Below, in pieces: positions 1-6,674 of a stretch of DNA of 7,811 nucleotides. The notes beneath the pieces were generated by a model. The model did not search any database and had not been told where the DNA came from. It worked only from the letters and a program-made list of their open reading frames with translations. Origin of the DNA: Methanobacterium sp. UBA8 (GTDB lineage Archaea > Methanobacteriota > Methanobacteria > Methanobacteriales > Methanobacteriaceae); NCBI GenBank assembly GCA_002509665.1, contig DADN01000036.1, forward strand, positions 3,337-11,147, in the 5' to 3' direction. Positions within the stretch are counted from its first letter, which is position 1, and each line of letters opens with the position of its first letter. Both the position numbers and the translations under genes were made by a program.

Positions 1-1
1 A

Positions 2-172
2 GTAACCTGTAAAGATAACAATAATGGCAATAATAAAAATATGAGATATGAATGAATAAGTTTCGTAAAAAATGGGAAAATGTATAGTTTCCTTCTCCAA
101 GCCCCAGATAGTGACTTTGATAAAGAAAAACAAAATTTTAATCTTATTTTAAACAGTTTCAAAGTCCAATAA
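2..172 (+). pseudogene. 3' remnant of a PsbP-like (Mog1/PsbP-fold) protein gene, interrupted by TGA
   Basis: One frame stays open from base 2, reads an in-frame TGA at 53-55, then continues to TAA at 170-172. After the TGA the translation includes FVKNGKMYS, then LLQAPDSDFDKEKQNF, and ends ILNSFKVQ. This resembles the C-terminus of the secreted PsbP-like proteins common in Methanobacterium, where a strand, a short turn and a final helix ending in NSFKVQ are typical. The 17 codons before the TGA are Asn-rich and end RYE, which fits the preceding part of such a domain; a CGA-to-TGA change would be enough to create the stop. The other two forward frames hit stops within the first 12 bases. The 5' part lies outside the window. 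The family call comes from recalled motif resemblance only. A sequencing error at the TGA is the main alternative to a true pseudogene. Confidence 0.5.
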
Positions 173-183
173 GTTCTTTTTTC

Positions 184-400
184 CTACCTACTGGCCATAA
201 GAAGTATCACAACACCAATTAAAAAATAAAATAATGAAACAATCGTTATAATTATTCCTGCTGTAATTGGACTGGTTTAAATTGTTTTTTCGCGCTTACA
301 TTCTCTTTTTGCTTAACTATTGTCTAATAATTCTTTGTCCTTTTCTACTCATCTTTGTCTTCTATGTAAAAATATCACTAACATCCTTATTGTGACCTAT
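184..400 (-). pseudogene. Possible relic of a small membrane-protein gene
   Basis: On the minus strand the frame ending at TAG (184-186) encodes a convincing hydrophobic helix, ITAGIIITIVSLFYFLIG, followed by VVILLMASR and the stop. Going upstream in the same frame there are charged stretches (EKDKELLDN, AKRECKREK), but they are broken by several stops, including the one at 277-279. The stretch from about 365 to 400 reads sensibly only in another frame (GHNKDVSDIF). No ATG or other plausible start opens an intact version. Charged linker followed by a terminal membrane helix suggests a decayed tail-anchored or zinc-ribbon membrane protein, perhaps related to the gene next door. Apart from this relic, 173-407 shows nothing recognisable. 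The call is tentative because AT-rich DNA gives hydrophobic codons by chance. Confidence 0.3.
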
Positions 401-407
401 AAATAAA

Positions 408-1232
408 TCACTTTTTTCTAAATAAAAACCATAAAAGACCTAAAATAATTGCAGTACAAATACCGAAGAAAATAGCAAAAAAGTAAGATCCTCCAGAAGG
501 ACCGGCATACTCTAATCCAGCAAATAAAAATAACATTGCAGGAATAATGAGAATATTAGAAATTAAAATTCCGCCTACAATAATAATTAAAATTTTGAGT
601 AAAGGATTTAATTTTTTTCTTTCTTTATAATAGGATTCTTTATATGGGGTTTCTTTATTATCTTTAGATATTATGGGAGGTTCCGTATTAACTTTCGAAA
701 GGGTTCTTTTATTAGTTTTATAGGACATATCTTTGATTATTACGGCTACATATCCACTAAATGTACCTATAATAATGAAAGGTAATATAAAAGGTAATAA
801 ACTCATCATTATTATATTTATGATATATAACATCCCAAAATCATTAATGAATTGTGAATAACCATTTAAATGAATAAATAAAAGGAAAACACTTATACTG
901 GCAATAATTATTACAATAAATGAATTAAAAACTCTTTTTTTTCCACTGCCGCTTGCTATATACGAAGTTAAAAAACCACCCACTAAAGGCACAAAATAAT
1001 TTAGAAAGTAATACTGGTGGCTTATATAAGATAAAACTGCCAGAAAGTAAGTAATTGTAAGTCCAACTAATAATGCTTTAAGATCAATCTCCCAGTTAGA
1101 ATTATCTGATTTAATTGATTTTTTATATTGTAGTTTACCTCCACATTCACATGTGAGGTTAAATTCTTCAGGATTTTCTCCTTCTTGAAGCTCATAGTAG
1201 CTTCCGCATTTATTACAAACTAAATAGCTCAT
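408..1232 (-). CDS. Zinc-ribbon multi-pass membrane protein of unknown function
   Basis: This 274-residue protein opens with a short zinc ribbon: Cys6-x2-Cys9 (CNKCG) and Cys28-x-Cys30 (CECGG), with an acidic loop between. A polar linker follows, then strongly hydrophobic segments at about 51-70, 76-93, 102-121, 133-166 (one or two helices), 211-238 and 249-271, giving roughly six or seven membrane passes. A hydrophilic, Lys-rich loop at about 168-209 separates the last two segments, and the protein ends in basic FRKK. N-terminal zinc ribbons joined to membrane helices recur in uncharacterised methanogen proteins, where the ribbon probably sits in the cytoplasm and binds a partner. I do not recognise a named family and assign no function. 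No good Shine-Dalgarno precedes the ATG; a TATA-like element about 50 bases upstream suggests a short leader. It is divergent from wecB and shares no obvious operon. Confidence 0.8.
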   Translation of the reverse strand: MSYLVCNKCGSYYELQEGENPEEFNLTCECGGKLQYKKSIKSDNSNWEIDLKALLVGLTITYFLAVLSYISHQYYFLNYFVPLVGGFLTSYIASGSGKKRVFNSFIVIIIASISVFLLFIHLNGYSQFINDFGMLYIINIIMMSLLPFILPFIIIGTFSGYVAVIIKDMSYKTNKRTLSKVNTEPPIISKDNKETPYKESYYKERKKLNPLLKILIIIVGGILISNILIIPAMLFLFAGLEYAGPSGGSYFFAIFFGICTAIILGLLWFLFRKK

Positions 1233-1280
1233 TTTATACTGTTCTCTTATTGAATCATAATAAATTAATTAATTTGAGTT

Positions 1281-1290
1281 ATATTTATAC
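1281..1290 (-). promoter_or_regulatory. Candidate TATA box for the zinc-ribbon membrane protein gene
   Basis: On the minus strand this reads GTATAAATAT, 48 bases upstream of the ATG whose A is at 1232. Archaeal initiation about 25 bp downstream would give a leader of roughly 20-25 nt. A 14-bp perfect but AT-only palindrome (1262-1275) lies between the box and the expected start site. The region is so AT-rich that chance matches are expected. Confidence 0.35.
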
Positions 1291-1364
1291 TTTAATATTT
1301 CAAATTTTTAAAAATGAGTAATTGAATAGGGTACTATTGCATAAAAGTAAGCTATATGCATTGG

Positions 1365-1374
1365 TTTATATAAT
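1365..1374 (+). promoter_or_regulatory. Candidate TATA box for wecB
   Basis: TTTATATAAT is a close match to the archaeal TATA consensus and is the best one in the divergent gap on this strand. Initiation would fall near 1393-1400, giving a leader of about 55-65 nt. It abuts the left arm of a 12-bp inverted repeat, so any protein binding that repeat would be well placed to affect TBP/TFB or the initiation site. A second TATA-like stretch inside the right arm (about 1429-1436) could instead drive a nearly leaderless transcript. Confidence 0.45.
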
Positions 1375-1375
1375 A

Positions 1376-1442
1376 AAGCTTAATAAAATGAAGTTTTCGT
1401 TGTAACATTGAATAATTTCAAAGAATTAAATTTATTAAGCTT
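1376..1442. repeat. 12-bp perfect inverted repeat in the wecB leader
   Basis: The left arm AAGCTTAATAAA (1376-1387) and the right arm TTTATTAAGCTT (1431-1442) are exact reverse complements separated by 43 bp. The left arm directly follows the best TATA-like box; the right arm ends 10 bases before the first possible wecB ATG and 19 before the second. Each arm also contains the palindrome AAGCTT. If initiation occurs near 1395, only the right arm would be transcribed, so a DNA operator of two inverted half-sites is more likely than an RNA hairpin. If initiation is further upstream, a long stem could form in the leader. Confidence 0.6.
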
Positions 1443-1461
1443 GAACTATTAAATGTGCATT

Positions 1462-2772
1462 ATGAAGATTGCAGTCATTATTGGGACACGGCCAGAGATA
1501 ATAAAAATGGCCCCTGTAATCGATGAAATAGAAAAACGAAACATCGATTATATTTTAATCCATACTGGACAGCACTACGACCATGAGATGTCTGACCAGT
1601 TTTTCATCGATTTAGAATTAAGAAAACCTGATTTTAACATAGGGGTTGGCTCAGGATCCCATGGAAAGCAAACAGCGACAATGATGAACGGTATTGAAGA
1701 AGTTTTAGTTGCAGAAAAACCAGACATAGTTCTTGTTCAGGGAGATACTAATGCAGTACTTGCTGGAGCACTTGTGGCATCCAAGCTCCATATTCCAATA
1801 GGGCATGTTGAAGCAGGTTTAAGGTCTTATGATAAATCTATGCCTGAAGAAATAAACAGAGAAGTTGCGGATGTATGTTCCAAACTTTATTTCGTGCCAA
1901 CTGAGGAATCAGCAATTAACCTGCTTTTTGAAGATATTAGTCCTAAAGATATTTTTGTAACTGGAAATACTATTGTTGATACGTGTATTAGAAACCTTAA
2001 AATTGCGCAAAAGTCAGAACAAAAACCTAAATTTGATTTTGATGGAGATATTCTCACCCTTACCATGCACAGGGCAGAAAACGTTGATAACAAAGAAAGG
2101 CTTCAAAATATTATAGATGCGCTGTTAGAATTAGATGATGTAACAGTTGTCTTTCCAGTACATCCAAGAACAGTTAAAACACTTAAAGAATTTGACATGT
2201 TTGATAAATTGGAAAATGCGGATCATATTGAACTTATAAAGCCTGTAGGCTATCTTGATTTCTTACTTCTTCTTTCAAAATCTAAATTTATCATGACTGA
2301 TTCTGGGGGATTACAGGAAGAGGCAATTACATTAAATGTACCTTGCATGACTTTAAGATATAACACTGAACGCCCTGAAACAGTTAAAGCTGGGGGAAAT
2401 ATCCTCGTTGGGGCAGAAAAAGATAAAATAACAAGTACAGTTAAAGAAATCTTAAATAACGATGATCTTTATGGCAAAATGAGCAAAGCTGAAAATCCGT
2501 ATGGTACTGGGAATTCTTCAGAAGGAATTCTTGATGCAATTTTAGATCTATACGATGCAGGCGGGCTTAAAATAACTGTACCTGAAGATATAATGAAAAA
2601 CAGGACCCGTAAACTTCTTGAAATCAAAGAAGATATATCCGTATTGGAATTTGAAAATAAAGAAGATTCAATAGTAAAAATGGTCTTTGAAGAGGGTAAT
2701 GCTAGATTTCCCTATGGTGATCTTAACTTAAATGGTAAAACTGCATTAATCGATAGTTTTAAAGCAGATTAG
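1462..2772 (+). CDS. wecB: UDP-N-acetylglucosamine 2-epimerase (non-hydrolysing), with C-terminal extension
   Basis: WecB interconverts UDP-GlcNAc and UDP-ManNAc in the cytoplasm, the first committed step towards ManNAc-type sugars. Positions below count from the family-like start [12 protein letters not shown]. Family hallmarks are [11 protein letters not shown] (8-18), TGQHYD, QGDTN (93-97, with the conserved Asp), HVEAGLRS (115-122), MPEEINR (127-133), TMHRAEN (201-207), HPRT (234-237), [10 protein letters not shown] (279-288) and the R-x6-RPET region (about 299-307). Family members usually have about 360-380 residues; this one has 436. The recognisable fold ends near 367, leaving about 69 extra residues rich in Lys and Glu. 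An in-frame ATG at 1453 would add three residues. Neither start has a clear Shine-Dalgarno, and 1462 is chosen because family members begin MK..-GTRPE. The next pathway gene, wecC, lies 412 bp downstream. Confidence 0.9.
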   Translation: MKIAVIIGTRPEIIKMAPVIDEIEKRNIDYILIHTGQHYDHEMSDQFFIDLELRKPDFNIGVGSGSHGKQTATMMNGIEEVLVAEKPDIVLVQGDTNAVLAGALVASKLHIPIGHVEAGLRSYDKSMPEEINREVADVCSKLYFVPTEESAINLLFEDISPKDIFVTGNTIVDTCIRNLKIAQKSEQKPKFDFDGDILTLTMHRAENVDNKERLQNIIDALLELDDVTVVFPVHPRTVKTLKEFDMFDKLENADHIELIKPVGYLDFLLLLSKSKFIMTDSGGLQEEAITLNVPCMTLRYNTERPETVKAGGNILVGAEKDKITSTVKEILNNDDLYGKMSKAENPYGTGNSSEGILDAILDLYDAGGLKITVPEDIMKNRTRKLLEIKEDISVLEFENKEDSIVKMVFEEGNARFPYGDLNLNGKTALIDSFKAD

Positions 2773-2796
2773 TTGTTATATTTTGAAAATTAGTCT

Positions 2797-2826
2797 AGTA
2801 TTGATAAGTAATTATTTGTCAATACT
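2797..2826 (+). terminator. Stem-loop just after wecB
   Basis: AGTATTGATAA (2797-2807) pairs with TTGTCAATACT (2816-2826) over 11 bp with one U-G wobble, around an 8-nt loop. It starts 25 bp after the wecB stop. The flanks are AT-rich, but no long T-run follows directly, so it may be a 3'-end or stabilising structure rather than a strict terminator. Archaeal termination depends more on T-tracts than on hairpins. Confidence 0.4.
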
Positions 2827-2866
2827 TCAAATTTATTGAGGTAGCTTAATTTATTTGCTCTTTAGA

Positions 2867-2901
2867 AAAACCTGAAAAATTTTCAATTTTTCGACGGTTT
2901 T
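2867..2901 (+). repeat. Compound stem-loop
   Basis: An inner perfect 8-bp stem, GAAAAATT (2874-2881) with AATTTTTC (2885-2892), has a 3-nt loop. An outer 6-bp stem, AAAACC (2867-2872) with GGTTTT (2896-2901), is separated from it by a small 1x3 internal loop. The GC pairs in the outer stem and the exact nesting make this the most convincing structured element of the spacer. Strand is nominal, because the complement folds as well. Confidence 0.5.
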
Positions 2902-2929
2902 ATAAAATCTACGATTTCACTAACCCAGA

Positions 2930-2944
2930 AAAATCATTGATTTT
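2930..2944 (+). repeat. Short AT-rich stem-loop
   Basis: AAAATC (2930-2935) pairs with GATTTT (2939-2944) around the loop ATT. Its general form, A-run/ATC/ATT/GAT/T-run, resembles the inner stem at 2874-2892 lying about 55 bp upstream, so the two may be copies of one intergenic motif. Weak when considered alone. Confidence 0.3.
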
Positions 2945-3055
2945 GAAAACACATTGAAAACATTAGATAATGTTGGGTGGTTCAGGTATAATGTTTAGAT
3001 ATAACTGCGAAAAATTTAAGAATAATTTCATAATTATATGATAATTTCTACAGAG

Positions 3056-3077
3056 CCAATTTTCTCTTTTAAATTGG
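3056..3077. repeat. 7-bp inverted repeat upstream of wecC
   Basis: CCAATTT (3056-3062) and AAATTGG (3071-3077) are exact reverse complements with an 8-bp pyrimidine spacer. It lies about 110 bp before wecC and could be an upstream regulatory site or an RNA hairpin. Chance is possible at this length. Confidence 0.3.
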
Positions 3078-3121
3078 ATAAGTTTTAATTGATTGAGACA
3101 GTTATTAATATTGAATAATTA

Positions 3122-3144
3122 AATTTCGAAATTAATTAAATATT
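3122..3144 (+). promoter_or_regulatory. Candidate wecC promoter with adjoining palindrome
   Basis: AATTTCGAAATT (3122-3133) is a perfect 12-bp palindrome. It is followed at once by a TATA-like TTAAATATT (3136-3144). Initiation would fall near 3165, giving a leader of roughly 20 nt that includes AAGGGAT (3171-3177), a partial Shine-Dalgarno before the ATG. The palindrome sits where the BRE and an operator would be, so repressor or activator binding there is possible. Confidence 0.4.
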
Positions 3145-3184
3145 TGTTATCAATATTTCATATTAACTGAAAGGGATAGAAACA

Positions 3185-4486
3185 ATGATTCTCGAAAATT
3201 CAAAGATTACAGTTTTTGGTCTTGGTCACATTGGGCTTCCAACTGCAGCCCTTTTTGCAAACAGTGGTTTGCAGGTTACAGGAGTTGACATAAACAAAAG
3301 AACGATAGAATATGTAAATAAAGGTAAAACTCCAATTATGGAGCCTGGACTTGATGAACTTGTGAGGAAAGCAGTTGAAAGTGGTAAACTATCTGCAACT
3401 GATGATGGAATCACAGCTTCTAAGGATTCAAGAATCAAAATAGTAATTGTCCCAACACCTGTGGATGAATTTAAAAAATCAGATTTATCAGCTGTAGAAT
3501 CAGCATGTAAAACCATTTCAAAAGCTTTAAATAAAGATGACCTTGTTATAATAGAAAGTACTACACCCCCAAAAACCTGTGAAAACGTTGTAATTCCAAT
3601 ACTCGAAGAAAGGGGATTAAAAGCAGGGAAAGACTTTGGAGTAGCATATACTCCTGAAAGGGCACTTCCAAATAACACTATTTATGAAATGACCCATAAT
3701 GCAAGAGTAATTGGTGGAATCAACGAAAAAAGTGCAGATACAGCTGTTTCTCTTTATGAACACATTACAAAGGGTAAAATAATAAAGGTCAATGATTTGA
3801 TAACTGCAGAAATGGTCAAATTAATGGAAAATACATACCGAGATACCAATATAGCGCTGTCCAATGAACTTGCAAAGGTCTGTGAAAAACTTGGCATTGA
3901 TGCAATAGAAGCTATAGCTGCTGCAAACCATCACCCTCGAGTCGATATTCATACTCCAGGTCCTGGTGTCGGTGGACATTGTTTATCTATTGATCCATAC
4001 TTCATCGTGGAAATAGCTGAACAAGAAGGAATAGAATCTACTTTGATAAAAAATGCAAGGGCTATAAATGATGGAATGCCGGGACATGTCGCCGAAATTG
4101 TAGTTAACACATTGAATGATGCTGGAAAACAAATCAAAGGTTCTAAAGTAGGTATACTGGGTGTTGCATACAAAGGAAATGTAGCTGATGCAAGAGAAAC
4201 ACCAGCCAAACCATTGATAGAACTTCTGCTTGAGGAAGGCTTTGATGTGCACGCCCATGACCCACATACTTCCAGTGATTTAATAAAATACTTTGGTGCA
4301 AAGCCTGTAAGTATGGAAGAGGTTTTGAAGTGTGACTGCGTTGTGCTCATAACTGATCATGATGAGTATAAGTCAATTACACCTGATATGATCGAAAATA
4401 AAATATTTGTTTGTACAAGGCCTATCTTGAACCCTGATGAATTTAAAAGGGAAGGCGTTATCTTTAAAGGAATTGGACGGCTTTAA
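3185..4486 (+). CDS. wecC: UDP-N-acetyl-D-mannosamine dehydrogenase
   Basis: WecC oxidises C6 of UDP-ManNAc twice with NAD+ to give UDP-ManNAcA, used for acidic surface or protein-linked glycans. The 433-residue length is normal for the UDP-glucose/UDP-ManNAc dehydrogenase family. Visible in order are the Rossmann motif [11 protein letters not shown] (12-22) with GVDIN (33-37), PTPVDE (90-95), ESTTPP (124-129), [10 protein letters not shown] (155-164), the central helix with Lys212 and Asn216 ([10 protein letters not shown]), the catalytic loop [14 protein letters not shown] (259-272) with nucleophile Cys266, and the C-terminal domain motif [15 protein letters not shown] (326-340). The pairing with wecB supports ManNAc over glucose as substrate, since sequence alone does not separate these subfamilies firmly. 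Start ATG 3185 fits the family N-terminus, with AAGGGAT 7 bases before it. mfnD follows after 21 bp, so co-transcription is likely. Confidence 0.9.
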   Translation: MILENSKITVFGLGHIGLPTAALFANSGLQVTGVDINKRTIEYVNKGKTPIMEPGLDELVRKAVESGKLSATDDGITASKDSRIKIVIVPTPVDEFKKSDLSAVESACKTISKALNKDDLVIIESTTPPKTCENVVIPILEERGLKAGKDFGVAYTPERALPNNTIYEMTHNARVIGGINEKSADTAVSLYEHITKGKIIKVNDLITAEMVKLMENTYRDTNIALSNELAKVCEKLGIDAIEAIAAANHHPRVDIHTPGPGVGGHCLSIDPYFIVEIAEQEGIESTLIKNARAINDGMPGHVAEIVVNTLNDAGKQIKGSKVGILGVAYKGNVADARETPAKPLIELLLEEGFDVHAHDPHTSSDLIKYFGAKPVSMEEVLKCDCVVLITDHDEYKSITPDMIENKIFVCTRPILNPDEFKREGVIFKGIGRL

Positions 4487-4495
4487 ACTTTTTCT

Positions 4496-4504
4496 GGAGT
4501 TGAT
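4496..4504 (+). promoter_or_regulatory. Shine-Dalgarno that fixes the TTG start of mfnD
   Basis: GGAGTTGAT matches 8 of 9 bases of the ideal GGAGGTGAT and ends 3 nt before TTG at 4508. The same distance is seen for the GAGTGATC before mfnF and the AGTGAT before the first metallopeptidase gene, so the TTG is the real start despite being a rare start codon. Confidence 0.75.
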
Positions 4505-4507
4505 TAT

Positions 4508-5506
4508 TTGAAAATACTTGTTCTTGAATATATCACAGCTATGGGAATTGACGATCCCTCTTTATGGTCTGAAGGACAGGCAATGCTTGATGGATTTTTA
4601 GAGGATTTTAAAGATAGAGATGTAGATTATCTTATATCTTTGGACCAGTCTATTTCTCGTAATAATTATTGTAATCCAGTTAAACTTGAAGGGGAGTTAA
4701 TGGATTGGTTGGATGAAAATATATCAAATTATGACTCCTGTCTTGTAATAGCTCCTGAAGAAGATTTTGTTTTATATGATATAGTGAATTTCATAGAAAA
4801 AAAAGGCGTTGAGGTTATAGGATCAAGTTCGGATGCAGTAATGACATGTTCGGACAAATTCAGGATGTATGAGTCTCTTAAGGGCAAAGTACCCATTATC
4901 GAGACTGAAAAAGTATTTTTTAATGAAATAGACAGTTATACACAATTTAATAATAAACGGATTTTAAAACCTGCTGATGGAGTTTCATGTTCTGGGGTAC
5001 ATATTGTAAGCTCAAATGATGAAATGAAAAAAGCAGCCTCTTTAATTGAGACTAATCTTCCCTATTTTATAATTCAAAACTTTATAGAAGGAATTTCAGC
5101 CAGTGTAAGTTTGATAAGCAATGGCAGGGAAGCGGTCCCGTTAAGCTTAAATCTTCAAGATATTCATTTTACAGATGATGGAATAAATTACAATGGGGGA
5201 AAAGTTCCTTTAATTCATGAACTTGAAGATGAAGCAAAGGAAGTAGCAAAAAGAGCTGTAGAATCAATGGATGGCCTTAAAGGTTATGTGGGTGTTGACG
5301 TGATTCTGGGAAAGGAAGTGCATCTGGTTGAGATAAATTCAAGGATTACAACTCCTTATGTGGCCTTAAGGCGCATTTTAAATTTTAATCTTGGTGATGC
5401 TATTTTGGATTCTATATATGGTAAATTACCTATAAAAATTAATTTAAGTGGAACGATGTCATTTTGTAAAAAAGATGGTGTCTTAAAGTTTGAGAAAGCA
5501 GCATGA
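4508..5506 (+). CDS. mfnD: Tyramine-L-glutamate ligase (ATP-grasp), methanofuran synthesis
   Basis: MfnD joins the gamma-carboxyl of L-glutamate to the amine of tyramine using ATP, giving gamma-glutamyltyramine, an early intermediate of methanofuran. The 332-residue protein begins KILVLEYITAMG, typical of this archaeal ATP-grasp group, and has an N-terminal domain to about 110, then the ATP-grasp core: SDKFRMYE (115-122), RILKPADGVSCSG (151-163) with the phosphate-binding Lys154, IIQNFIEG (188-195), GYVGVDVIL (259-267) and the metal-binding EINSRITTPY (275-284). The start is TTG, supported by a strong Shine-Dalgarno. It lies 21 bp after wecC and 146 bp before mfnF, the later methanofuran enzyme, and this neighbour raises confidence in the specific call over a generic ATP-grasp ligase. 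The last 20 or so residues are Lys-rich and poorly conserved-looking. Confidence 0.82.
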   Translation: MKILVLEYITAMGIDDPSLWSEGQAMLDGFLEDFKDRDVDYLISLDQSISRNNYCNPVKLEGELMDWLDENISNYDSCLVIAPEEDFVLYDIVNFIEKKGVEVIGSSSDAVMTCSDKFRMYESLKGKVPIIETEKVFFNEIDSYTQFNNKRILKPADGVSCSGVHIVSSNDEMKKAASLIETNLPYFIIQNFIEGISASVSLISNGREAVPLSLNLQDIHFTDDGINYNGGKVPLIHELEDEAKEVAKRAVESMDGLKGYVGVDVILGKEVHLVEINSRITTPYVALRRILNFNLGDAILDSIYGKLPIKINLSGTMSFCKKDGVLKFEKAA

Positions 5507-5593
5507 GTGCTGATTAAAAATGATGGGAGTTTAATTAAATGCATTTAAAAGTTTTAAGAAAAATCATTAAACTTGATTAAAAATATTTTTAAA

Positions 5594-5603
5594 TTTAAAT
5601 ATT
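5594..5603 (+). promoter_or_regulatory. Candidate TATA box for mfnF
   Basis: TTTAAATATT lies 50 bp before the ATG in the 146-bp mfnD-mfnF gap, and initiation near 5620-5627 would give a leader of about 30 nt. It suggests mfnF may have its own promoter in addition to any read-through from wecC-mfnD. The whole gap is very AT-rich and otherwise shows nothing distinct, so the site is only a candidate. Confidence 0.35.
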
Positions 5604-5641
5604 GTTGAAATTGGCAATACTAATGAATAATTAAAACAGTC

Positions 5642-5649
5642 GAGTGATC
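5642..5649 (+). promoter_or_regulatory. Shine-Dalgarno that fixes the ATG start of mfnF
   Basis: GAGTGATC lacks only one G of the ideal GAGGTGATC and ends 3 nt before ATG 5653. An in-frame GTG at 5644 sits inside this element, so translation from that GTG is unlikely. Confidence 0.75.
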
Positions 5650-5652
5650 TTT

Positions 5653-6669
5653 ATGAAAATTGCAGGATTTGACATAGGTGGAGCAAATACAGACCTGGCA
5701 GTGGTTGACTTTGACGATCAGGGTAATATAACTGGAATTAAAACAGATTTTGAATATTTTCCAATGTGGTTAAAAAATAATGAACTTGGTGATGCCCTTT
5801 TACGCTTACTTGGCGATGATTTAAATGACATAGATGCTGTGGGCATATGTATGACTGCAGAACTTGTGGATGCCTATAATACAAAGAGGGAAGGAGTAAT
5901 TGACATTGCAAAAAAATCTAAGGAATCCTTTTCTGTTCCTGTAGGTTTTATTGGAATAAATGGTGTTTTAAGTTTTGAAGAACTTGTTGAAAGGCCTGAT
6001 GAAGTTGCCGCAGCAAACTGGATTGCAACATCTAAAATAGCAGCGGAAATAGAAGAAAATTGTATAATGATAGATACGGGAAGCACAACAACAGATATCA
6101 TTCCAATTAAGAATGGATCAGAATGTGCTAAAGGTAGATCTGACCTTGAAAGATTAAAAACAGGAGAACTGGTATACAGTGCAACTCTACGGACAAATTT
6201 AGCCGCAATAGTGGATAAAGTACCTTTAGATGATGAAACTGTGAGGGTATCTTCAGAACTTTTCGCAGCTACTGCTGATATTCACACAGTACTTGGAAAT
6301 ATAACTGAAGAAGATTACAGCTGCAGTACTTCTGATGGAGCAGGAAAATCAAAAGAGGAGTGTATGAGAAGGATTTCAAGGGTTGTTTGTGGAGATATGG
6401 ATATGCTGAGTGAATCTGACATAGAAAAGATTGCAGCACATATCTACAAAAAACAGGTCGAAAAAGTCGCTGAAGCACTTTTAGAAGTTTCAGAAAGGGA
6501 AAATCTCACCAAAGTTGTAACAACCGGTCTTGGCATGGACATAGTTGGTGCAAAAGCAGCAGAAGTAGCCGGGCTTGAATCAATAGGCATGGATGTAATA
6601 CTTAAAAAGGATGAATGTGTTGTTGCCCCAGCAGTTGGTACTGCGCTGATGATGCGGGATATTTTTTAA
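5653..6669 (+). CDS. mfnF: Methanofuran ether-forming synthase (H4MPT-linked C1 pathway protein family)
   Basis: MfnF condenses gamma-glutamyltyramine with the diphosphate of the aminomethylfuran alcohol, forming the phenoxymethyl ether of the methanofuran core. It belongs to the ASKHA-fold group related to hydantoinase/oxoprolinase, long annotated as an H4MPT-linked C1 transfer protein. In this 338-residue product the phosphate-1 loop is [14 protein letters not shown] (5-18), followed by AELVDAY (69-75), the second phosphate loop [13 protein letters not shown] (139-151), the family-typical [12 protein letters not shown] (171-182), a Cys-containing region near 224-246, and the nucleotide-site motif TTGLGMD (290-296) with [10 protein letters not shown] (324-333). 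ATG 5653 is chosen over GTG 5644 because it has the better-spaced Shine-Dalgarno and gives the standard [10 protein letters not shown] start. mfnD upstream supplies its substrate, which supports the assignment. Confidence 0.87.
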   Translation: MKIAGFDIGGANTDLAVVDFDDQGNITGIKTDFEYFPMWLKNNELGDALLRLLGDDLNDIDAVGICMTAELVDAYNTKREGVIDIAKKSKESFSVPVGFIGINGVLSFEELVERPDEVAAANWIATSKIAAEIEENCIMIDTGSTTTDIIPIKNGSECAKGRSDLERLKTGELVYSATLRTNLAAIVDKVPLDDETVRVSSELFAATADIHTVLGNITEEDYSCSTSDGAGKSKEECMRRISRVVCGDMDMLSESDIEKIAAHIYKKQVEKVAEALLEVSERENLTKVVTTGLGMDIVGAKAAEVAGLESIGMDVILKKDECVVAPAVGTALMMRDIF

Positions 6670-6674
6670 AAGAT

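Larger units (their letters stand above)
2773..3184. other. Hairpin-rich non-coding spacer between wecB and wecC
   Basis: No credible coding region is visible in these 412 bp. The spacer contains at least four short inverted repeats: 2797-2826, 2867-2901, 2930-2944 and 3056-3077, plus a 12-bp palindrome at 3122-3133 just ahead of the likely wecC promoter. AGCTTAAT at 2843-2850 recalls part of the wecB-leader inverted repeat. The spacer could hold the wecB 3' end and terminator, the wecC promoter, and possibly a small RNA; only the first two are supported by position. Confidence 0.5.

Noticed and set aside
53..55. TGA as a selenocysteine codon in the PsbP-like remnant
   Set aside because: PsbP-like proteins are not selenoproteins, and archaeal selenocysteine use is restricted to a few lineages; nonsense mutation or sequencing error is simpler.
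1262..1275. Perfect 14-bp palindrome AAATTAATTAATTT upstream of the zinc-ribbon gene
   Set aside because: It is composed only of A and T in alternating blocks within very AT-rich DNA, so chance is likely; noted only for its position.
1887..2093. Short antisense open frame inside wecB
   Set aside because: It mirrors conserved WecB codons and has no supporting start signal.
3226..3678. A 150-codon open frame on the minus strand inside wecC
   Set aside because: It lies wholly antisense to strongly conserved dehydrogenase motifs and its translation is a Ser/Leu-rich mirror product with no domain features.
3949..4350. Two further antisense open frames over the 3' half of wecC
   Set aside because: They overlap each other and the catalytic Cys loop of wecC; their composition is that of complement sequence and neither has its own promoter or Shine-Dalgarno.
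5356..5544. Short antisense frame spanning the mfnD end
   Set aside because: It is mostly the complement of mfnD, with no Shine-Dalgarno or family resemblance.
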